A stretch of DNA of 19,409 nucleotides from SZUA-117 sp964630795 (GTDB lineage Bacteria > Pseudomonadota > Gammaproteobacteria > Steroidobacterales > Woeseiaceae), in assembly GCA_964630795.1 (NCBI GenBank), contig CAZVWF010000054.1, positions 1 to 19,409 on the forward strand. The letters run 5' to 3'. Positions 15,739-19,409 of the stretch are shown one piece after another. The notes under the pieces are model-generated. The model was not told the DNA's origin, searched no databases, and saw only the letters and a program-made list of their open reading frames with translations. A program made the position numbers and the translations under genes. The stretch's first letter is position 1. Each line of letters starts with the position of its first letter.

Positions 15739-17061
15739 TTAAGTGCCGGCGTAGACGGGGATCTTCAGTGTCTGGCCAATGCGCACAATGTCACTGGACA
15801 GCCGATTGGTCGTCCTGATGGCGGACATGCTGACGTTGTAGCGCTCTGCAATCTCGCTCAGCGTGTCGCCCCGCGTAATGACGTGACTCACCTGTTGCGT
15901 CAGGCTGCGCCTCTGGTTCATCGCGATCAGCGTATTGGGCGGCGGATTCTCATAAAAATAATTGCGTACGCCAGCGAGGATGGCCTTCGCAAGCTTGTCC
16001 TGGTGGGTTCTGCTACGCAGCAATCTCTCTTCATCCGGATTCGAGATGTAGGCCGTTTCCACAAGTATGGATGGAACGTCCGGTGACTTTAAGACCAGGA
16101 AACCCGCCTGCTGCACGGTACTCCGATGAACTTTGCCGATCCGGGCAAGCTGGTCGATGACGTCGCTACCGACATCGAGGCTCGCACTCAATGCAGCATT
16201 CTGTGACAGGTCCAGCAATACTGATGCGAGCACCGGGTCCTTGTCGGACAGCGACACACCGCCAACCAGGCTGGATGCGTTTTCCCGCTCTGCCAGGCGT
16301 TTGGCAGCCTCGTCACTTGCGCCCTTGAGCGACAGCACGTAAACCGATGCGCCGCGCGCGCGACGATCGTCAACAGCATCTGCATGAATGGAGACAAACA
16401 GGTCGGCGTTCGCGCGGCGGGCAATTTCCATGCGTGCGCGATGATCGACATAAACGTCGCGATCGCGAATCAGCACCGCTTTCATGCCGGGTTCTGCATT
16501 GATTCGGTTTGCGAGGTTCTTGCTGACGATCAACGCAATATCTTTTTCCCGGGTTTTGCCACGGCCAACGGCACCGGGATCACGCCCGCCGTGGCCCGCA
16601 TCGACCGCCACGACGATGTCACGTCCCCGCCCATGCTCGTCGGATGCGCGTTTGACAGCACGCGTGTTGCCCTCCTGCTGAAGATCGATGACAAGGCGCT
16701 CACCATACTTGTCATTGGGCCCCGCAGTGAAACTCCGCGATCGTACTGCCTGGTTGAGATCCAGGACGACGCGAAGCTGACCATTGGCGCGCGATCCTGT
16801 CCGAATGGACCGAATTGCGCCGCCACTGGGCAAATTCCGCAACGAATCTGCCAGGCGTCCGTCCTTGAGATCCACAACCAGCCGATCAGGTCCGCGCAGG
16901 GTAAATATGCTGTGCTGTACGGGCCCGCTCAGGTCGAGGACCACACGAGTGCGACCGTCCTCAGACCAGAGTCTGACGTTTTCGACAGTGGTCGCAGCCT
17001 GCACGCCGGATGACGCAAGCAGGACCAGTGCAATGAGTGTCAATCGCCCAATGAAGCTCAT
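15739..17061 (-). CDS. amiB: N-acetylmuramoyl-L-alanine amidase AmiB (AMIN + Amidase_3 + LysM)
   Basis: Periplasmic zinc amidase that cuts the stem peptide from muramic acid to split septal peptidoglycan. It has 440 residues from the chosen ATG. A signal peptide ends at VQA/A (22/23), and an AMIN domain spans about 24-125. The Amidase_3 domain (about 148-371) has zinc ligands His157 (DAGHGG), Glu172 (REKD) and His226 (SIHAD), and catalytic Glu335 (VETAYISN). The insertion at about 245-300 (AERENASSLVGG, LDLSQNAA) matches the regulatory helix that EnvC/NlpD-type activators displace. A C-terminal LysM (392-437, ITRGDTLSEIAERYN) binds glycan, as in Pseudomonas-type AmiB. The frame runs on to a TTG at 17127, but a signal peptide begins at 17061 and that TTG lies inside a probable -35 box. 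Confidence 0.95.
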   Translation of the reverse strand: MSFIGRLTLIALVLLASSGVQAATTVENVRLWSEDGRTRVVLDLSGPVQHSIFTLRGPDRLVVDLKDGRLADSLRNLPSGGAIRSIRTGSRANGQLRVVLDLNQAVRSRSFTAGPNDKYGERLVIDLQQEGNTRAVKRASDEHGRGRDIVVAVDAGHGGRDPGAVGRGKTREKDIALIVSKNLANRINAEPGMKAVLIRDRDVYVDHRARMEIARRANADLFVSIHADAVDDRRARGASVYVLSLKGASDEAAKRLAERENASSLVGGVSLSDKDPVLASVLLDLSQNAALSASLDVGSDVIDQLARIGKVHRSTVQQAGFLVLKSPDVPSILVETAYISNPDEERLLRSRTHQDKLAKAILAGVRNYFYENPPPNTLIAMNQRRSLTQQVSHVITRGDTLSEIAERYNVSMSAIRTTNRLSSDIVRIGQTLKIPVYAGT

Positions 17062-17099
17062 GCAGTACGGTGGATCTTTTAGCCACAGAGTATCCAGCC

Positions 17100-17127
17100 A
17101 GTATACGAATCCTGAGAGAAATTCCAA
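17100..17127 (-). promoter_or_regulatory. Probable sigma-70 promoter of amiB
   Basis: On the minus strand, TTGGAA (17122-17127) and TATACT (17100-17105) are separated by 16 bases, matching the -35 consensus in four of six positions and the -10 in five of six. The -10 ends 38 bases before the amiB ATG. It sits in a 98-bp AT-rich gap after tsaE, so amiB-mutL-miaA can probably be transcribed apart from nnr-tsaE. Confidence 0.5.
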
Positions 17128-17159
17128 TATTTCATTTAAATATTAATGAGATATCGAAA

Positions 17160-17636
17160 CTAATTAAGGTTTATTCCTTGCAACAGGGCAACGCCACGCT
17201 CACTGGTGCCGCAAATTGCAGCACGCCGACCCTCCCCGTCGTAGCTGAGTGTTATCAACAGATCGGCTTGCGCGTCGATACCCGGTATTCGCTCGGGCCA
17301 CTCCACGATACGCAGGCCCTCGGCCAGGTCGTCCCAGCCCAGGAATTCAAGCTCATCAGCGGAACTAATTCTATATAAATCAATATGATAGACTGAGAAT
17401 GAGCGAAAATCATAAGGCTCGACCAGCGTGTAGGTCGGGCTCGGCACCGCCCCGGCGTGGCCGAAAGCCCGCAGCATCGACCGCGCCAATGTCGACTTGC
17501 CCGCACCCAGGTCACCTTGCAGCAGGATCAACCATCCCGCGGGCGATGCAGACAGCGCCCCGGCAAGGTCGGCGCCAAGCTGAATCGTCGCCGTCTCATC
17601 CGCCAGAGTCACCCGCCGGGTCAGTGATTGACCCAC
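17160..17636 (-). CDS. tsaE: tRNA threonylcarbamoyladenosine biosynthesis ATPase TsaE
   Basis: TsaE is the small ATPase that works with TsaB and TsaD to put threonylcarbamoyl on A37 of ANN-decoding tRNAs. The 158 residues match the family length. The Walker A is GDLGAGKS (41-48), with Ser-Thr following Lys where Thr-Thr is more common. PSPTYTLVEPY, the YHIDLYR segment, DELEFLGWDD and RIVEWPERIP follow in the usual order. Translation starts at a GTG (17634-17636) inside the end of nnr; the two genes overlap by 16 bp, implying translational coupling. After its stop comes a 98-bp AT-rich gap with the amiB promoter. Confidence 0.95.
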   Translation of the reverse strand: MGQSLTRRVTLADETATIQLGADLAGALSASPAGWLILLQGDLGAGKSTLARSMLRAFGHAGAVPSPTYTLVEPYDFRSFSVYHIDLYRISSADELEFLGWDDLAEGLRIVEWPERIPGIDAQADLLITLSYDGEGRRAAICGTSERGVALLQGINLN

Positions 17637-19096
17637 GAACGAATCTCCGCAATGACGTCCGAGGCAATGAGCCCGCGCTCGCCGCGCACAGCCGCGTTAT
17701 CGCCTGCCCGCCCGTGTACCTGCACACCGACGACTGCCGCTGATTCCGCGGAAAGCTTCTGGGCGCGGAGTCCCGCAATAATGCCGGTTAGCGCATCGCC
17801 CATGCCGCCACTTGCCATGCCCGGGTTGCCGGCACTGCAGAGCCAGGGTGGACCGCTTTCTGCCGACACCAGCGTGCCGGCTCCCTTGAGGACTACCGTG
17901 CCACCGAATTTGTCGACCAGTGCATTGAGTGCGGCAGGCCGATCGGCCTGTACATCGGCCGCAGACTTGCCGAGCAAGGTGCCTGCCTCCCCCGGGTGCG
18001 GGGTCAGGATCGTGTCATTGTGCCCGCACCCCACCTCGGTCAGCAGGTTGAGCGCGTCGGCGTCAACAACGACGGATTTACCAGACTGGAATACGGCGCT
18101 TAGCAGCGAATGCGCCCATTCATCCCGTCCCAGGCCGGGTCCGACGGCAACCACCGTGGCGCGATCCAAAAGTGGCGCAAGGTCTTCGCTGCGATTGACA
18201 CCATGGCACATCAGTTCCGGCCGGCCAGCCGATAACTGACGACTGTGGTCGGGGTGGGTCGCGACACTGACCAGTCCCGCGCCGGTCCGGAGTGCCGCCT
18301 CGCCACAGAGCCGCACCGCACCTGCCATACCGGGTGCACCCCCAACAATCAGAACGTGTCCGTATGTGCCCTTGTGCGCGATTCGATTGCGCCGCGGCAG
18401 CGCCTGTCGAACGACACTGTCGTCAATGCGTCGAAACACCGCCGCTTCCCCTGCCAGGCACCGGCCTGGAATATCCAGCCCGTCAAACAAGCGCTTGCCG
18501 GCAAGCTCTGCGCCGGCACCGAGAAACAAGCCGCTTTTCAAACCGACAAAAGTGACCGTGACATCAGCCTGAACCGCAACACCCATCACTTTGCCGGAAT
18601 CGCCATGCAGCCCCGATGGCATGTCGAGCGCAAGAACCGGGGCCGAATGCGCGTTGATCTGCTCGACGACCGCTGCAAAAGCGCCCTCGACATCCCGCTC
18701 GAGTCCGCTCCCGAGCAAACCATCGACCAGCAGATCCGCATCGGCGTCCAGCGCCCCTTCACCGGCCGTTACGACGCCGCCTTGCGCAGCAAAGTCCGCG
18801 TAAGCGGTCGCCGCATCACCGGTCAGGTCGTCGGGTGAAGACATTGCGAGAACGGATACGGCAAGCCCCTCTTTCGCTGCAAGGCGTGCGACAACATAAC
18901 CATCGCCGCCATTGTTGCCGCTGCCACAAACCACCTGCCAGCGGCCGGCATCCGGGAAATGTGTGCGAGCGGCTGCCACAGCAGCGGCACCTGCGCGGGT
19001 CATAAGGGAGTAGCCGCTGATACCCTCACCGTCGATCGCGGCGCGGTCGATATTCCTGACGCTTTTTACGGAGTAGATTTCTCCGGGCAGACACAC
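17621..19096 (-). CDS. nnr: Bifunctional NAD(P)H-hydrate epimerase / ADP-dependent dehydratase
   Basis: Repairs NADHX and NADPHX, the hydrated damage forms of the cofactors. The N-terminal epimerase (about 1-215) has LMTRAG (31-36), CGSGNNGGDGYVVARL (57-72) and LDMPSGLHGDSG (157-168). The C-terminal kinase-fold dehydratase (about 230-490) has HKGTYGHVLIVGG (241-253), VGPGLG (318-323), VDADALNLL (344-352) and TPHPGEAGTLLG (365-376). Its active site is NPGMASGGMGDALTG (424-438), with catalytic Asp434. The 491 residues are usual for the fused enzyme. The start is GTG 19094-19096, with GGAGG ten bases upstream (19107-19111); LPGEIYSVKSVRNIDRAAI matches the normal N-terminus. It heads the minus-strand cluster and is divergent from queG. 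Confidence 0.96.
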   Translation of the reverse strand: MCLPGEIYSVKSVRNIDRAAIDGEGISGYSLMTRAGAAAVAAARTHFPDAGRWQVVCGSGNNGGDGYVVARLAAKEGLAVSVLAMSSPDDLTGDAATAYADFAAQGGVVTAGEGALDADADLLVDGLLGSGLERDVEGAFAAVVEQINAHSAPVLALDMPSGLHGDSGKVMGVAVQADVTVTFVGLKSGLFLGAGAELAGKRLFDGLDIPGRCLAGEAAVFRRIDDSVVRQALPRRNRIAHKGTYGHVLIVGGAPGMAGAVRLCGEAALRTGAGLVSVATHPDHSRQLSAGRPELMCHGVNRSEDLAPLLDRATVVAVGPGLGRDEWAHSLLSAVFQSGKSVVVDADALNLLTEVGCGHNDTILTPHPGEAGTLLGKSAADVQADRPAALNALVDKFGGTVVLKGAGTLVSAESGPPWLCSAGNPGMASGGMGDALTGIIAGLRAQKLSAESAAVVGVQVHGRAGDNAAVRGERGLIASDVIAEIRSWVNH

Positions 19097-19154
19097 GGTT
19101 GCTTTGCCTCCGGGACCGGGTTTTCAACGATGGGTGCTGGATCGAAGGATGCCT

Positions 19155-19161
19155 TTATACT
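19155..19161. promoter_or_regulatory. Overlapping back-to-back -10 candidates between nnr and queG
   Basis: The bases 19156-19161 read TATACT on the plus strand (towards queG, whose ATG is at 19191), while 19155-19160 read TATAAA on the minus strand (towards nnr, GTG at 19096). Both are good -10 matches in the only 94 bp available to two divergent transcripts. No convincing -35 was found for either, so this is tentative. Confidence 0.3.
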
Positions 19162-19190
19162 GCCAGAATGCAAGCACCCCGTGGACCACA

Positions 19191-19409
19191 ATGACAGGAC
19201 TTTCCGGCGACATTGACGAACGCGCGCTTGTTACCGATATCAAGCGCTGGGGCAATGAGCTTGGCTTCCAGCAGGTCGGGATTTCGGATATCGACCTCGT
19301 AAAGGCAGAGAAGCGCCTGAATCACTGGCTGGACAAAGGGTTTCACGGTGAGATGGGCTACATGTCCGCACACGGCCTGAAGCGCAGCCGACCGCCGCTC
19401 CTGGTCAAG
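19191..19409 (+). CDS. queG: Epoxyqueuosine reductase QueG (3' truncated by window edge)
   Basis: QueG is a cobalamin-dependent iron-sulfur enzyme that reduces epoxyqueuosine in tRNA to queuosine. Only the first 73 codons are inside the window, and the frame is still open at the last base. The visible part has the family N-terminus: IKRWGNELGFQQVGISDID, then a run ending WLDKGFHGEMGYMSAH and KRSRPPLL, all expected near residues 15-70. The iron-sulfur and cobalamin-binding parts lie beyond the window. The ATG at 19191 is the only reasonable start in frame. It is divergent from nnr across 94 bp, the arrangement seen in E. coli (yjeS/yjeF), which supports the call. Confidence 0.9.
   Translation, partial: MTGLSGDIDERALVTDIKRWGNELGFQQVGISDIDLVKAEKRLNHWLDKGFHGEMGYMSAHGLKRSRPPLLVK

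Noticed and set aside
15219..15818. Long plus-strand open frame antisense to mutL and the mutL-amiB gap
   Set aside because: It is shadowed by MutL, whose ATPase motifs are clear on the other strand; composition is Arg/Cys-rich noise.

Overview
The window is a stretch of a gammaproteobacterial chromosome (protein-coding DNA fairly GC-rich, with short AT-rich intergenic patches). The strongest clue to lineage is the right-hand 11.8 kb, which carries on the minus strand nnr-tsaE-amiB-mutL-miaA-hfq-hflX-hflK-hflC-yjeT(DUF2065)-purA, with queG divergent at the far right edge. That is the same gene order as the well-known Escherichia coli cluster. The MutL endonuclease motif and a GlyGly-CTERM exoprotein point to a non-enteric, probably marine or sediment gammaproteobacterium (Woeseia-like or Chromatiales-like). 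That placement is inference, not something the sequence proves.

Left part (1-4847): the window opens inside a penicillin-acylase-family hydrolase gene on the plus strand. Its 3' end is followed by a very AT-rich stretch with a perfect 26-bp palindrome and a 14-bp tandem duplication. Next come a small membrane-anchored protein with a Cys/His cluster and two DRR-type motifs (+), a DUF2799 lipoprotein (-) with a clear terminator, and a patatin-like phospholipase (-).

Middle (4848-7601): a 917-residue secreted mosaic protein on the plus strand. It has a signal peptide, a short beta-helix-like start, a choice-of-anchor B (LVIVD-type repeat) domain, two Calx-beta repeats, a PKD-like domain and a GlyGly-CTERM tail. 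Its 3' end overlaps the 3' end of purA by 23 bp on the opposite strand.

Right part (7579-19409): the housekeeping cluster covers NAD(P)HX repair (Nnr), tRNA modification (TsaE, MiaA and, divergently, QueG), septal peptidoglycan splitting (AmiB), mismatch repair (MutL), RNA chaperoning (Hfq), ribosome-associated GTPase activity (HflX), control of membrane proteolysis (HflK/HflC) and purine synthesis (PurA). Genes are close-packed and several overlap: nnr/tsaE by 16 bp, mutL/miaA by 1 bp (TAATG) and hflK/hflC by 4 bp. Internal promoters are likely before amiB and hfq.

I found no tRNA or rRNA gene, CRISPR array, insertion sequence, phage gene or defence system. Most of the window is conserved core genome. 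The less ordinary material lies between 1795 and 7601.
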